A stretch of 64,000 nucleotides of DNA from DAINRZ01 sp964634885 (lineage in GTDB: Bacteria; Bacteroidota; Ignavibacteria; Kapaibacteriales; UBA2268): assembly GCA_964634885.1 (NCBI GenBank), contig CAZWLN010000011.1:1-64000 (forward strand), written 5' to 3'. A model generated the notes under the pieces. The model had not been told where the DNA came from. It saw nothing but the letters and a program-made list of their open reading frames with translations, and ran no database searches. Below are positions 25,633-35,247 of this stretch, one piece after another; the stretch's first letter is position 1; each line of letters starts with the position of its first letter. Made by a program: the position numbers and the translations under genes.

Positions 25633-27114
25633 ATGAATGCCTTACTAATCTACCCGGAGTACCCGGCTACATTCTGGAGTTTTAAATATGCCCTGTCATT
25701 TATAAATAAAAAAGCTTCGCTTCCGCCTTTGGGTTTGCTTACTGTCGCTTCAATGCTCCCCGTTCAATGGGATAAAAAGCTGGTTGACATGAATGTATCC
25801 GAATTGAAAGATGAGGACATCGAATGGGCAGACTATGTCCTGATCAGCGGGATGACGGTTCAAAGGGCATCGGCACAAGAGGTAATCGACAGGGTAAGGC
25901 AATTTGGGAAATTGATTGTTGCCGGAGGGCCTTTGTTTACAAACGAAACGGAGTCTTTCAAGAACGTGGATTGCTTTGTGCTCAACGAAGGCGAGGTCAC
26001 TATCCCTATGTTTCTGGAAGGACTGAAAAACGGCGACCTGAAAAGGGTGTACTCATCCGCCGAAAGGCCTGAGATGACCAAAACACCGCTGCCGGACTGG
26101 TCGTTGATCGATCCCGGCGATTACTCTTCGATGTCGATACAAATCACACGCGGATGTCCCTACAATTGCGATTTCTGTGATATTGTGGTTATTAACGGCA
26201 GGGTTCCGAGATTGAAGACTGTGGCTCAGGTCAGGTCCGAACTCGACGCAATTTACAACACCGGCTGGAGAGGCAGCCTGTTTATTGTCGATGATAATTT
26301 CATCGGCAATTATAGCAAGGTGAAACAAATACTATCCGGAATAATCGAATGGATGGATGAGAAAAAGAGGCCTTTCTCCCTGTCAACCGAAGCTCCCATC
26401 ACGCTTGCCGACAATGAAGATATTGTCGATCTGATGCGAAAAGCCAATTTTGTGAAGGTCTTCGTAGGCATTGAAACGCCGGATGAAGAAGGCTTAAAGT
26501 CATGCGGCAAGCACCAGAATCTCAACATGAACCTAACCGAAAAAGTGAAATGGCTTCAAAGGAATGGAATCGAAGTCCAGGGTGGGTTCATCGTAGGTTT
26601 TGATACAGATACGCCCGGTATTTTCGACAATATGATCAGGTTCATCCAGGGAAGCGGCATCGTAACGGCAATGGTAGGCTTGCTCCATGCCATGCCGGAA
26701 ACAAACCTGTATAGGAAACTTCAACACGAAGACAGGATCATCAACGCGCCAACAGGTAACAATACGGACAGCACACTGAATTTCCTGCCGAAGATGAACA
26801 TTGACACTCTAACCGAGGGATACCGGAAAATCCAGGACACTATTTTCTCACCCAAGCCATTTTACAGGAGAGTAAAAGTGTTTCTGAAGGAATACCGCAG
26901 TCCGAAGGTATCATCGGGATTGACAGTGGCTACACAGATAAAAGCGCTTTCAAAATCGATATTAAAAATGGGGATAATTGAAAAAGGAAAAATTCATTTC
27001 TGGAAAGTACTGATTTGGACTACATTTCGCAAACCAAGGTTGTTCCCGTTAGCAATTACGATGTCTATCTACGGCTATCATTTCAGGCAGGTACTCCTGA
27101 ACCAGAATATATAG
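25633..27114 (+). CDS. B12-binding domain radical SAM protein with DUF4070-type C-terminus
   Basis: The 493-residue enzyme has an N-terminal cobalamin-binding Rossmann region (about 1-145, with LGLLTVASMLP and VLISGMTVQ). A radical SAM barrel has the cluster motif CPYNCDFC at Cys175, Cys179 and Cys182. A C-terminal segment has MPETNLYRKLQHEDR, a GNN motif, NFLPKMN and IFSPKPFYRRVKVFLKEY, which is the DUF4070 pattern. HpnP-type hopanoid methylases and many B12-dependent methyltransferases share this layout. No hopanoid genes are near, so the substrate is left open. It probably uses S-adenosylmethionine and methylcobalamin in the cytoplasm. It stands alone between a 438-bp and a 100-bp gap. Confidence 0.88.
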   Translation: MNALLIYPEYPATFWSFKYALSFINKKASLPPLGLLTVASMLPVQWDKKLVDMNVSELKDEDIEWADYVLISGMTVQRASAQEVIDRVRQFGKLIVAGGPLFTNETESFKNVDCFVLNEGEVTIPMFLEGLKNGDLKRVYSSAERPEMTKTPLPDWSLIDPGDYSSMSIQITRGCPYNCDFCDIVVINGRVPRLKTVAQVRSELDAIYNTGWRGSLFIVDDNFIGNYSKVKQILSGIIEWMDEKKRPFSLSTEAPITLADNEDIVDLMRKANFVKVFVGIETPDEEGLKSCGKHQNLNMNLTEKVKWLQRNGIEVQGGFIVGFDTDTPGIFDNMIRFIQGSGIVTAMVGLLHAMPETNLYRKLQHEDRIINAPTGNNTDSTLNFLPKMNIDTLTEGYRKIQDTIFSPKPFYRRVKVFLKEYRSPKVSSGLTVATQIKALSKSILKMGIIEKGKIHFWKVLIWTTFRKPRLFPLAITMSIYGYHFRQVLLNQNI

Positions 27115-27214
27115 GTTATTGAGTTGAATAAAAAATAATTGTTCATTTAAAAGTGATTTCTTTTCGGGGGGTACATAATCAACTTCTTCTCAATCCAACG
27201 GTTTGAGGTAAATA

Positions 27215-30178
27215 ATGAAAATATTAATAGTTGATGACAATCAGGAAAGCCTGGAAAAGACAGAATTACTTTTCAGAAGAAACAACCATCGCGTTCATTC
27301 TGCTATCGGCGGCATGCTGGCGCTTAAGAAGCTTCGTTCCGAAAAGTATGATATAATCATCTCCGAAATACAAATGCCGGCTATGGATGGTTTCAAACTG
27401 TGCAAGGAATGCAAAAAAGATATTGAATTGAGAAATATATGTTTTATATTCTATACAGGAACATTTGTCGATGATAAGGATGAAGAATTTGCTTTATTGT
27501 TAGGCGCACAGAGATTGATACGCAAGCCACAAGAACCGGAAGTTCTTCACAGTATTATTAAGGAAATAATTGAAAAAAAAGGGAATTCCCAAATTGTACC
27601 GAAGAACATTATTGAAAAAGATGGAAGAGAGTGGCATAAGCTTATCAGTGAACGCCTGGTTACAAAAATAGAGAATAAGAATCATGATTTGGAAAATGAA
27701 ATAGCTTCATATAAAAGTACGTTGAAAGCATTGAGCGCATCTGAAATCCAGTATCGCCGACTGTTTGAATCGGCAAAAGACGGCATTTTGATTCTCGACA
27801 CAGACACTGGAAAGGTCGTTGACGTTAATCCCTATTTAATCAATATTTTACACAATAATTACGAACAAATCATCGGAAAAGCAGTGTGGGAATTGGGATT
27901 TTTAAATGATGTTATTGCCAGCTATGACAAGTTCTATGAGTTATGTCAAAGGGAATACGTGCGTTACGAAGATTTGCCGCTTAAAACTGCCGACGGAAAA
28001 CGTGTCGATGTGGAATTTGTCAGCAATGTCTATCTCGTAAATAGCAACAAGGTTATCCAATGTAATATTCGCAATATTAGTGAACATAAGATAAAAGAAG
28101 ATCAACTGAAACTTTTTGCCGTTATTCTCGAGCAATTGAACAGGCAAGATGAATGGCAAATTCTGATCAGCGATATATTGAAAGAATTAAAATTGTTTTC
28201 GGGATTCGATTCGGTAGGAATCCGGCTGAAGAATGGGAACGATTATCCATATTATCTTCAATATGGTTTTACAGAAGCAATTCTTACTGAGGAAAACAGG
28301 CTTTGTGCGACAAACAAATATGGTTCCATAGACATGGATCAGGATGGCATGCCGGTACTTGAGTGTCAATGCGGAGTTGTGTTGTCAGGTAAAACAGATT
28401 CAGGAAAGCCTTATTATACCAAAGGCGGCAGCTTTTGGACTAATCAATTTAGCGAATTAGAAGAGATGGGGTCCAATGATGACATTAGTACGCAAACCAG
28501 GAATAATTGCATTCATTCAGGTTATATGTCTGTGGCATTACTACCGATTGTTACCGGCAATAAGACGGCCGGATTGCTGCAATTCAGTTGCAAACAACCC
28601 GATATGTTTACACTTAGCCTGATTGAATTCTATGAAAAAATTGCCTCGACTATCGGGATTGCTTATAACAGAATTCAGTCGGGAGAGAAAATCAGAAAAA
28701 GCGAAATCAAATATCGCGACTTAGTTGATAATGCATTGGTCGGTGTTTATCGAACTTCTTTGGAAGGCGAGATCACATATTGTAACGAAGCCATGCTAAA
28801 TATATTAGAATTTGAAGGCAACGATTATAAAGAATTGAATACAAATGTTTCGTATAGGAATTCAGACGAAAGAAATTTATTGATAAATACAATCCGGGAT
28901 GCCGGAACAATAAACAATTTTGAAACTGAATTAATTACTTACAAGGGGAAAAAGATACATGTTGTTATTAACGGTAAGCTTGACGGCAATCAGCTTTCCG
29001 GTATGATACTCGACGACACAGAACGCAAACTGGCTGAGCGGGAACTAAAGAAAGCACTCGAAAAAGCCGAAGAAAGAGACAAACTGAAAACCGCTTTCCT
29101 ACACAATATGTCACACGAAATACGAACCCCTCTGAATGGTATCATAGGGTTCTCTGAATTGCTTAAAAATGATGATATTACACGTGATGATATAGCCGAA
29201 TTTACGGATATAATCAAGCGAAGCGGAAAAAGGCTTATTGAAATAGTGAATAATGTTCTCGAAATTGCCAGAATTGAGACAGGGCAAGTACAAATGGAAA
29301 AAAGACAAATTAATATTAATTCAATTCTATCAGACTTATTTGACTTTTTTGCTCCATTGGCAAAGGTTAAGAGTCTTAATTTGGATTACCATATTTATAA
29401 AAATGATAAAAAAGTGCTGGTATATACTGATGAAACGAAGCTGCATCAGATACTTACCAATTTGATAAACAATGCAATAAAGTTTACCAAATCCGGCAGC
29501 ATAGATTTTGGCTATGTAATCAAAGGTAATACTGTTCAATTCTATGTAAAAGACACAGGAATCGGTATCCCGCCTGAGTTTATGGATAAAATCTTTAACA
29601 GGTTCATTCAGGTCGGACAGCCGCTTTCGAATGAGCATGAAGGAGCCGGGCTTGGGCTGGCTATTTGCAAAAGCCTGGTAGAATTGCTCGAAGGCAGAAT
29701 ATGGATTGAATCTGAAATTAACAAGGGTTCTACATTTTACTTTACATTGCCATATACTCCCGATGCAATACCAGCCAGGATAAATATTACATATACCGAA
29801 AACACAATTAAACAAACTCCCGGAAAAATCCTGGTTGTTGAGGACGATCTGACAAGTTTCATGTATCTTAACAAACTTTTGGGAAAGCATGATATTTTTC
29901 CTTTACATGCTAAAAATGGTAAACAGGCGGTCGATTTTGTAAATAATACACCAAGCATCGAATTAATACTAATGGATATAAAAATGCCATTAATGGACGG
30001 TATCGAAGCAATGAAAAAAATAAAGGAAATAAGGCCCGATTTACATGTCATTGCTCTGACAGCTTATGCTTTCACCGAGGAACGAAACAACATCCTATCC
30101 ATCGGCTTTGATGACTATATAGCAAAACCGATTGGAAAAGAGGCAATATTGGATGTCATTTGTAATTATATGAAATAG
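27215..30178 (+). CDS. Hybrid sensor histidine kinase (REC-PAS-GAF-PAS-HisKA-HATPase-REC)
   Basis: The 987-residue cytoplasmic two-component protein has no membrane span. Approximate order:
- receiver 1-120;
- coiled coil 145-170;
- PAS 172-285 (LFESAKDGILILDTDTGKVV);
- GAF 300-480;
- PAS 485-605 (NALVGVYRTSLEGEITYCN);
- HisKA with FLHNMSHEIRTPLNGIIGF;
- HATPase with NNAIKFTKSG and DTGIGIPPEF;
- C-terminal receiver with intact Asp in LILMDIKMPLMDG.
The first receiver carries Glu51 (codon GAA 27365-27367) where the phospho-acceptor Asp should be, while its acidic DD (7-8), Thr and Lys are kept. GAGG lies upstream of the ATG. The input signal is unknown. Confidence 0.92.
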   Translation: MKILIVDDNQESLEKTELLFRRNNHRVHSAIGGMLALKKLRSEKYDIIISEIQMPAMDGFKLCKECKKDIELRNICFIFYTGTFVDDKDEEFALLLGAQRLIRKPQEPEVLHSIIKEIIEKKGNSQIVPKNIIEKDGREWHKLISERLVTKIENKNHDLENEIASYKSTLKALSASEIQYRRLFESAKDGILILDTDTGKVVDVNPYLINILHNNYEQIIGKAVWELGFLNDVIASYDKFYELCQREYVRYEDLPLKTADGKRVDVEFVSNVYLVNSNKVIQCNIRNISEHKIKEDQLKLFAVILEQLNRQDEWQILISDILKELKLFSGFDSVGIRLKNGNDYPYYLQYGFTEAILTEENRLCATNKYGSIDMDQDGMPVLECQCGVVLSGKTDSGKPYYTKGGSFWTNQFSELEEMGSNDDISTQTRNNCIHSGYMSVALLPIVTGNKTAGLLQFSCKQPDMFTLSLIEFYEKIASTIGIAYNRIQSGEKIRKSEIKYRDLVDNALVGVYRTSLEGEITYCNEAMLNILEFEGNDYKELNTNVSYRNSDERNLLINTIRDAGTINNFETELITYKGKKIHVVINGKLDGNQLSGMILDDTERKLAERELKKALEKAEERDKLKTAFLHNMSHEIRTPLNGIIGFSELLKNDDITRDDIAEFTDIIKRSGKRLIEIVNNVLEIARIETGQVQMEKRQININSILSDLFDFFAPLAKVKSLNLDYHIYKNDKKVLVYTDETKLHQILTNLINNAIKFTKSGSIDFGYVIKGNTVQFYVKDTGIGIPPEFMDKIFNRFIQVGQPLSNEHEGAGLGLAICKSLVELLEGRIWIESEINKGSTFYFTLPYTPDAIPARINITYTENTIKQTPGKILVVEDDLTSFMYLNKLLGKHDIFPLHAKNGKQAVDFVNNTPSIELILMDIKMPLMDGIEAMKKIKEIRPDLHVIALTAYAFTEERNNILSIGFDDYIAKPIGKEAILDVICNYMK

Positions 30179-30321
30179 ATATTCAGACTCTCCGATTAAA
30201 AAGAATTGGATTCCCACATGCATATCAATTTCCGGATCCTGAATGCCATATTCTGTGTGTCAGACCACAGCCGTTGCATTTCTCAGTCACAGGTATATGC
30301 AAACCTTTGCCGTGCAGAGAA

Positions 30322-30660
30322 TTACATATAGCCGTTTTTGATGACGGTCAGAATCATCTTAAACCGTTCATTCGCCCTGATAATATGAGCTGAATGTGCC
30401 GGAATGACAATTGAACTGCCGGTTTCAATAAATTTTGCTTCTGAGTTGATAATAATTTCGGCCCTGCCTTCGATGACCTGCGCAAAAGAATCAAAAGGAA
30501 TGGTTCTTTCGTCCAAAGCTTCCCCGTCGTCGAAAGACATGACAGAAACGTTTCCGGTAGCCTTTTTAATAATTGTTTTACTGACAATCGTATGAGGTTC
30601 ATACTCTATTATTTCAACCAGGATTACCGGTTGCGACTTAACTATTTCGACACTGTTCAT
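30322..30660 (-). CDS. Cupin domain protein
   Basis: The 112-residue single-domain protein has a beta-barrel pattern typical of small cupins, with FDSFAQVIEGRAEIIINS, then ETGSSIVIPAHSAHIIRANE near the C-terminus. The PAHSAHII stretch holds a likely metal-binding His. It resembles the small cupins that often modify or bind sugars or act in regulation, with no reaction predictable. AGGA lies upstream of the ATG. It is the last gene of a same-strand set GT4-GH130-cupin, 45 bp after GH130. Confidence 0.85.
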   Translation of the reverse strand: MNSVEIVKSQPVILVEIIEYEPHTIVSKTIIKKATGNVSVMSFDDGEALDERTIPFDSFAQVIEGRAEIIINSEAKFIETGSSIVIPAHSAHIIRANERFKMILTVIKNGYM

Positions 30661-30705
30661 TGTAAATCCTGATTATTAATTTGTAAAATCTTTTTTATTA
30701 TAGTA

Positions 30706-31671
30706 TCATTGCTGGTCATCAAGCCATTTCAGTAGTTCTTTGACGCTACCTGTTGCAAGGGCAATACACATGTCGGCAGCCCCATAATATACGTTAATAG
30801 TATCGCCGTCGGGTGCAATGGTGTGGCCGCAAGGGAACACGACTTTATTGACATCGCCTGTCAACTCGTATTGCTCTTCAGGACCAAACATCCAGTCATC
30901 AGACCGTTTAATGCAGAGTTCAGGCTTGTTCAAATCGAATAATGCCAGGCCCAGCCTGTAAATACAGCCGGCAGCATTTTGCTTGACACCATGATATATA
31001 ATCAGCCAGCCGTCCGGCGTTTCAATTGGTGTAGATGAGAGCCCGATCTTATTGGCATCCCACCAACTGCCTCTCCTGGCTTCCATCATCAGTTTGTGGC
31101 TTCCCCAATGCCTTAAGTCGGGTGAATATGAAATCCAGATATGCGCCCTTGGAGAACTTACGGGACGATGAATTAAAGCCCAGTAATCGCCGATACGATG
31201 GGGCAGTAATGCCGCATCCTTGTCTTCGGGCGACATAATAATGCCATATCGCTCAAAGGTGTGGAAGTCTTCCGTGAAAGCAAGCGCCACTCCGGGACCT
31301 TCAACTGCATATGCCGTATAGACGACAGCGTATTTTTTCAATTCCGGGACCCATGTAACGCGTGGGTCTTCAATGCCCCAGATTTCCTCGGGGAAATTCT
31401 CGGGTTCGGGCCTTAATGTCCCTTCTTTATCGATAGCCCAATTATCTACCCCATTCTTTGAACGAGCGGCACAAAGATGAGACTGGCCGTTTCTTTCCTC
31501 TACACGGCACAGCAACAGGGTTGTCCCGTCTTCCAAAAGAGTGGCGCCCGCGTTAAAAACACTGTTTACCGGATAGGGCCAATCGTCGGAAGTCAGTATT
31601 GGATTGTGCTTATATCGGTGTAACAGTTTTATATATTGATGTCCCATTTTTTTCTTGTTGTTTTTTATCAT
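30706..31671 (-). CDS. Glycoside hydrolase family 130 protein (mannoside phosphorylase-like)
   Basis: The 321-residue five-bladed beta-propeller enzyme belongs to GH130. It opens with YKHNPILTSDDWPYPVNSVFN, and the key CRVEERNGQSHLCAARS and GIEDPRV segments are present. Asp102 in GIEDPR is the expected general acid. GH130 members include beta-1,2- and beta-1,4-mannoside phosphorylases and a few hydrolases; the subgroup cannot be fixed by eye. The start codon overlaps the stop of the upstream glycosyltransferase (ATGA, 31668-31671), so the two are translationally coupled. A methionine at codon 9 (31647) is an alternative start. Confidence 0.9.
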   Translation of the reverse strand: MIKNNKKKMGHQYIKLLHRYKHNPILTSDDWPYPVNSVFNAGATLLEDGTTLLLCRVEERNGQSHLCAARSKNGVDNWAIDKEGTLRPEPENFPEEIWGIEDPRVTWVPELKKYAVVYTAYAVEGPGVALAFTEDFHTFERYGIIMSPEDKDAALLPHRIGDYWALIHRPVSSPRAHIWISYSPDLRHWGSHKLMMEARRGSWWDANKIGLSSTPIETPDGWLIIYHGVKQNAAGCIYRLGLALFDLNKPELCIKRSDDWMFGPEEQYELTGDVNKVVFPCGHTIAPDGDTINVYYGAADMCIALATGSVKELLKWLDDQQ

Positions 31672-33938
31672 AAAATTAAATTTTCAATATACCTCATCTC
31701 CAGAAGTGATTGTAGGAATGCCAATGTGGATTCGGCCCCCTGGTTTTCATTTGTTCTGTCGCTATGTAAGCCGTCGCGGCAACCACCGGTCGTTGGGTCG
31801 TAAATGGATAGATTCAGGTCATTCCTGCCAAGGAACCATTCGAATGCCCGCCGGGCTTCCTGACGCCAGCGTTCTTCGCCGGTAATCCTGTACGCTTCGA
31901 GACAGGCTGAAACCATGGTTTGAGCCTCGACCGGCTGTTGGTCGAACCTTGCGCGTTCTCCGTTCCTGGGGAAAAATCCATTCGAACCGATGGGCACAAA
32001 ATGTCCGCCTACCGAATCGGCTTTCTGCAAATCGGCTAACCATTGCAGCGATTCGAGGCCTTTTTCTGTCATGGAACTGTTGGGTATCGAACTTCCGCCT
32101 ATTAATAATGCATGCGGCAAAGCAGCATTGCAATAGCTCAGGCTCTTTTCAAACCACGGCCAGTTTGGGGAATGAATATTTTCATACAACGCAAGTAACC
32201 GTTCAGCCAATTCCGAACGTACATGACTTACCTTGCTGTCGCCCGCAAATCGTTGAGAATACTCGTTAATGCCCATGAGAGCGAAGGACCATGCGCGGGG
32301 GCTTGTCATTGTGAGAATAGCGGGCAGGGCCTGTTCGAAAAGCCTACCGGCAAGGCTTTGCAGAGAAGGCGTTTTTGACCTCCCCAGCACGGTGCCTAAT
32401 GACCAAAGAGTTCGGCCGTGGCTGTCGTCTGAACCTGCTGTTTCAAGCCAATTGCGCCGGAAGTCAAGAAAATTCCTGAAATGGCCGTTGCCGCTGTTGA
32501 AAGCATACATAATGAACGCAAGGTACCGGGAAGCCATTTTTGACGCTTCTCCGTTGTACACTGATTCCAACAAAATGCTGACAATCAGGGCACGGGCATT
32601 GTCGTCCGTTGTGTATCCTTCTTCGTAGTTAGGTACAGAAAATACAGCATGTTGAAATATTCCCGTATCGTCCGTCATCCTTAACAGATGGTCGAGTTTG
32701 AGAGGTGGAAGTTCCCCGGGCTTTTCGTTCAAAGTCTTAACGACATGAACCGGGTGTTTTGTAGAATTCATGCGCTCTACACGTGCGCGCTGGAAGCTCT
32801 CCATATAGTGTTGTGCCGACTTGGACCATAACATCTCCCTGCCGAACATATAGGCCCGTTTACGCATCGCATGGCGGTTCTGTTCGTCGTCGAGCAGTCT
32901 GATTACCTGTTCCGAAAGAGTTTCAGGATCGTGAAAAGGCACAAGTACACCACGCTCTTCAGCCAGCATTTCTTCGGCATACCAATAGGGTGTGGAAATG
33001 ACTGCTTTGCCGGCTCCCAGAGTGTAAGCCAGCGTGCCAGACGTGATCTGCGTTTCATTAAGATAGGGTGTGATGTATATATCAGCGGCGCCGATGAACT
33101 GAATCAGTTCATCAATACTAACGAAGCGGTTATAGAATATTACCTGGCTTTCAACACCGTTCTCATGCGCCAGCCATTGAAGGGACAATCGGTAGTTTTC
33201 ACCGTCGTTGCGTTTCACATGAGGGTGCGTTTCACCAAGAACAATATATACTACATTAGGATGGCGTTCAATAATTTTCGGAAGGGCTGAGATTACACTC
33301 TCTATTCCTTTGCTTGGGGACAGCAATCCAAAAGTTAACAATACGGTTTTGCCTTCGACGCTGAACAAGTCCTTGTGAAAACTCGGGTCGACAAAAGGTA
33401 CGTCGGGTATGCCGTGATGGATCATGTCGATTTTTTCGGGTGGTACTTTGTATATATCCTGAAGGAATTCGGCTCCTCTTTCGCTCATTACTACCAATCT
33501 GTCCGAAAGAGCAGCAACTTTGTCAAGCACTAATTTCTGATCCTGATTCGGCTCTCGTAAAATTGTATGCAATGTTGTTACAATGGGCATCGTCAGTTCC
33601 CGCAATAAAGTAATGATATGGCTTCCTGCCCTGCCTCCGAAAATACCGTATTCGAATTGAAGACATACGATATCGACATTATTAATATTTAAGAAATCGG
33701 AAGCACGACGATACGACTCTATATCCTTTTCCATCAGTTCGAACCTTACCCGCGAGGGATAGTCATATCCTTCCTCGATGTCGTTGACGGGAATTGCGAT
33801 GCAGGTCGTATTTGGGTATTCATCGGCGATGGCTTCGCTCAGGTCGGTAGTAAATGTTGCTATGCCACACTGCCGTGGCAAATAATTACCGATGAAAGCT
33901 ATCCTGTTTATCGATTTATTTTTTAAATTCTTTGACAT
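31668..33938 (-). CDS. GT4 glycosyltransferase fused to an alpha-helical glycosidase-like domain
   Basis: The 756-residue protein joins two parts. The N-terminal half (about 10-390) is a GT-B glycosyltransferase family 4 enzyme, with IAFIGNYLPRQCGIATFTTD, VLLTFGLLSPSKGIESVI and nucleotide-sugar-binding YLNETQITSGTLAYTLGAG. The C-terminal half (about 415-750) looks like an (alpha/alpha)6 barrel, with GYTTDDNARALIVSILLE, DSHGRTLWSLG, RFDQQPVEAQ and a final NENQGAESTLAFLQSLLEM. Such a fusion next to GH130 suggests synthesis and phosphorolysis of the same sugar bond, probably mannosyl. This is inferred from the neighbour. AGGA lies upstream, and the SPFH gene ends 16 bp before it. Confidence 0.88.
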   Translation of the reverse strand: MSKNLKNKSINRIAFIGNYLPRQCGIATFTTDLSEAIADEYPNTTCIAIPVNDIEEGYDYPSRVRFELMEKDIESYRRASDFLNINNVDIVCLQFEYGIFGGRAGSHIITLLRELTMPIVTTLHTILREPNQDQKLVLDKVAALSDRLVVMSERGAEFLQDIYKVPPEKIDMIHHGIPDVPFVDPSFHKDLFSVEGKTVLLTFGLLSPSKGIESVISALPKIIERHPNVVYIVLGETHPHVKRNDGENYRLSLQWLAHENGVESQVIFYNRFVSIDELIQFIGAADIYITPYLNETQITSGTLAYTLGAGKAVISTPYWYAEEMLAEERGVLVPFHDPETLSEQVIRLLDDEQNRHAMRKRAYMFGREMLWSKSAQHYMESFQRARVERMNSTKHPVHVVKTLNEKPGELPPLKLDHLLRMTDDTGIFQHAVFSVPNYEEGYTTDDNARALIVSILLESVYNGEASKMASRYLAFIMYAFNSGNGHFRNFLDFRRNWLETAGSDDSHGRTLWSLGTVLGRSKTPSLQSLAGRLFEQALPAILTMTSPRAWSFALMGINEYSQRFAGDSKVSHVRSELAERLLALYENIHSPNWPWFEKSLSYCNAALPHALLIGGSSIPNSSMTEKGLESLQWLADLQKADSVGGHFVPIGSNGFFPRNGERARFDQQPVEAQTMVSACLEAYRITGEERWRQEARRAFEWFLGRNDLNLSIYDPTTGGCRDGLHSDRTNENQGAESTLAFLQSLLEMRYIENLIL

Positions 33939-33954
33939 ATTACTAATCCTGCTA

Positions 33955-34812
33955 TTACTTGGGAAGCAAAGACTTTACTCCTGCCAATTCCCCGATTATA
34001 TTAACCAACTCGGATCCCTGTGGAACGATTACCTTGGCATTGTTTGCAAGAGAATTCTCAACAGCTTCGAGTTTTCTCATCAATTGCGCATTGCCGATGA
34101 AGTATTGATCAGCGGCTTCATTGACCAATTTTATAGAAGCGGCGTCGCCTTCGGCGTGCAATATCTTTGCCTGGCGGTATCCTTCGGCTTCCTTGATTTT
34201 TGCGCGTTTTTCGCCGTCAGCTACCGTTTCTCTTGCCGAGGCAAAGTCAACTGCTGCCACTTTTTCATTTTCAGCTTTTACGACTTTGTTCATTGTCTCT
34301 TGTACATCAGAGGGCGGGTCAATCTCTTTCAGTTCGGTTCGGACGATTTCGATTCCCCAGTTATGTGTTTCTTCGAGCAGCGTTCTGTGCAGTTCGGCGT
34401 TGATCTTTCCTCTTTCGCTGTTGGCGGACTTCAGGGTCAGGGTACCAATTATGTTCCTCAGAGTCGTTCGTGCAAGGTTGACAATCTGGTACATATAATT
34501 GTTGACATTGTACTGCGAGTTTTTTACGCTTTCTTCGTCCGATTTGACCTTGAAATAGACCTGGGCGTCAACCTTTGCGTTCAGGTTGTCATTGGTAATA
34601 ATCTCCTGGCGTTCCGCATTGATCATCGATTCGGTTACATTTACCCTGTACATCCGTTCGATAAATGGGAATACCCAGTGAAAGCCCGGCTCGGCAAACC
34701 TGTTGTATTTACCCAGGCGCTCGGTCAATCCCCTGTGAGTAGGCCTGACAATCCTTACGCCGCTCCAAACAAATAATACGACGAACAGAGCTCCTCCCAA
34801 AATAATTTCCAT
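33955..34812 (-). CDS. SPFH/Band 7 (stomatin/prohibitin-like) membrane protein
   Basis: The 285-residue protein has an N-terminal membrane anchor (MEIILGGALFVVLFVWSGV). A Band 7 domain follows, with VRPTHRGLTERLGKYNRFAEPGFH split over about 20-45 and RTTLRNIIGTLTLKSANSER. A coiled-coil C-terminus (KVVKAENEKVAAVDFASARE) is typical of QmcA/stomatin-type proteins. Such proteins form oligomeric membrane scaffolds often linked to protease control; the partner NfeD-like protein is absent here. AGGAGG lies just upstream of the ATG, an unusually strong site. The gene is upstream of GT4-GH130-cupin in the same direction and possibly in one operon. Confidence 0.93.
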   Translation of the reverse strand: MEIILGGALFVVLFVWSGVRIVRPTHRGLTERLGKYNRFAEPGFHWVFPFIERMYRVNVTESMINAERQEIITNDNLNAKVDAQVYFKVKSDEESVKNSQYNVNNYMYQIVNLARTTLRNIIGTLTLKSANSERGKINAELHRTLLEETHNWGIEIVRTELKEIDPPSDVQETMNKVVKAENEKVAAVDFASARETVADGEKRAKIKEAEGYRQAKILHAEGDAASIKLVNEAADQYFIGNAQLMRKLEAVENSLANNAKVIVPQGSELVNIIGELAGVKSLLPK

Positions 34813-34870
34813 ACAAACCTCCTATATATTTTTACAATTCCAAACAGAAAGTACCAGCCGACTTCTGATA

Positions 34871-35134
34871 TTAACAGTATCTTCTGACGGTATCCTTTTT
34901 ATCCTGTGCAATACGAACTGATATTTTCCTGCCGTCCATGTCCGAATTGTTAAGCTTATTTATAGCTCTGCGGGCATCGTCATCAGCCATTTCAAGGAAA
35001 CCGTAACCACGGGATCTTCCTGTCTCTTTGTCAGTAATTATTTTCAAAGACTCTATATCGCCATATTCATAAAATTCGGACTTCAATTCGTCTTCGGTAA
35101 CACTGTTGGGAAGATTCCCCACAAATAGTATCAT
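34871..35134 (-). CDS. RNA-binding protein with one RRM domain (second copy)
   Basis: The 87-residue paralogue of the protein at 24931-25194 starts ILFVGNLPNSVTEDELKSEF, with RNP1 SRGYGFLEM and a basic tail ending RRYC. It differs at many positions, so the two copies are diverged paralogues rather than a recent duplication. AGGA precedes the ATG. A small CAGGTT-TT-AACCTG inverted repeat lies in the leader at 35161-35174. It is followed by the SPFH gene 58 bp downstream. RNA targets are unknown. Confidence 0.93.
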   Translation of the reverse strand: MILFVGNLPNSVTEDELKSEFYEYGDIESLKIITDKETGRSRGYGFLEMADDDARRAINKLNNSDMDGRKISVRIAQDKKDTVRRYC

Positions 35135-35160
35135 ACATTATCCTGAATAGATAATTAAAC

Positions 35161-35174
35161 CAGGTTTTAACCTG
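35161..35174. promoter_or_regulatory. Inverted repeat in the leader of the second RRM gene
   Basis: CAGGTT (35161-35166), TT, AACCTG (35169-35174) is a perfect 6-base-arm palindrome, extended outward by AAAC/GTTT with one bulge. It lies 27 bases upstream of the start codon on the minus strand. It could be an operator or an RNA hairpin; no evidence decides between these. Confidence 0.45.
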
Positions 35175-35247
35175 TTTATTTCCGGATACAAAGTTATGGT
35201 ATTGAAAACAAGTAAAATTACAGAACTTCGGGAATTACTAACATAAT

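Noticed and set aside
25633..27114. Naming the radical SAM protein as hopanoid C-2 methylase (HpnP)
   Set aside because: The domain layout fits, but no hopanoid biosynthesis gene is nearby and several B12-dependent methyltransferases share the layout.
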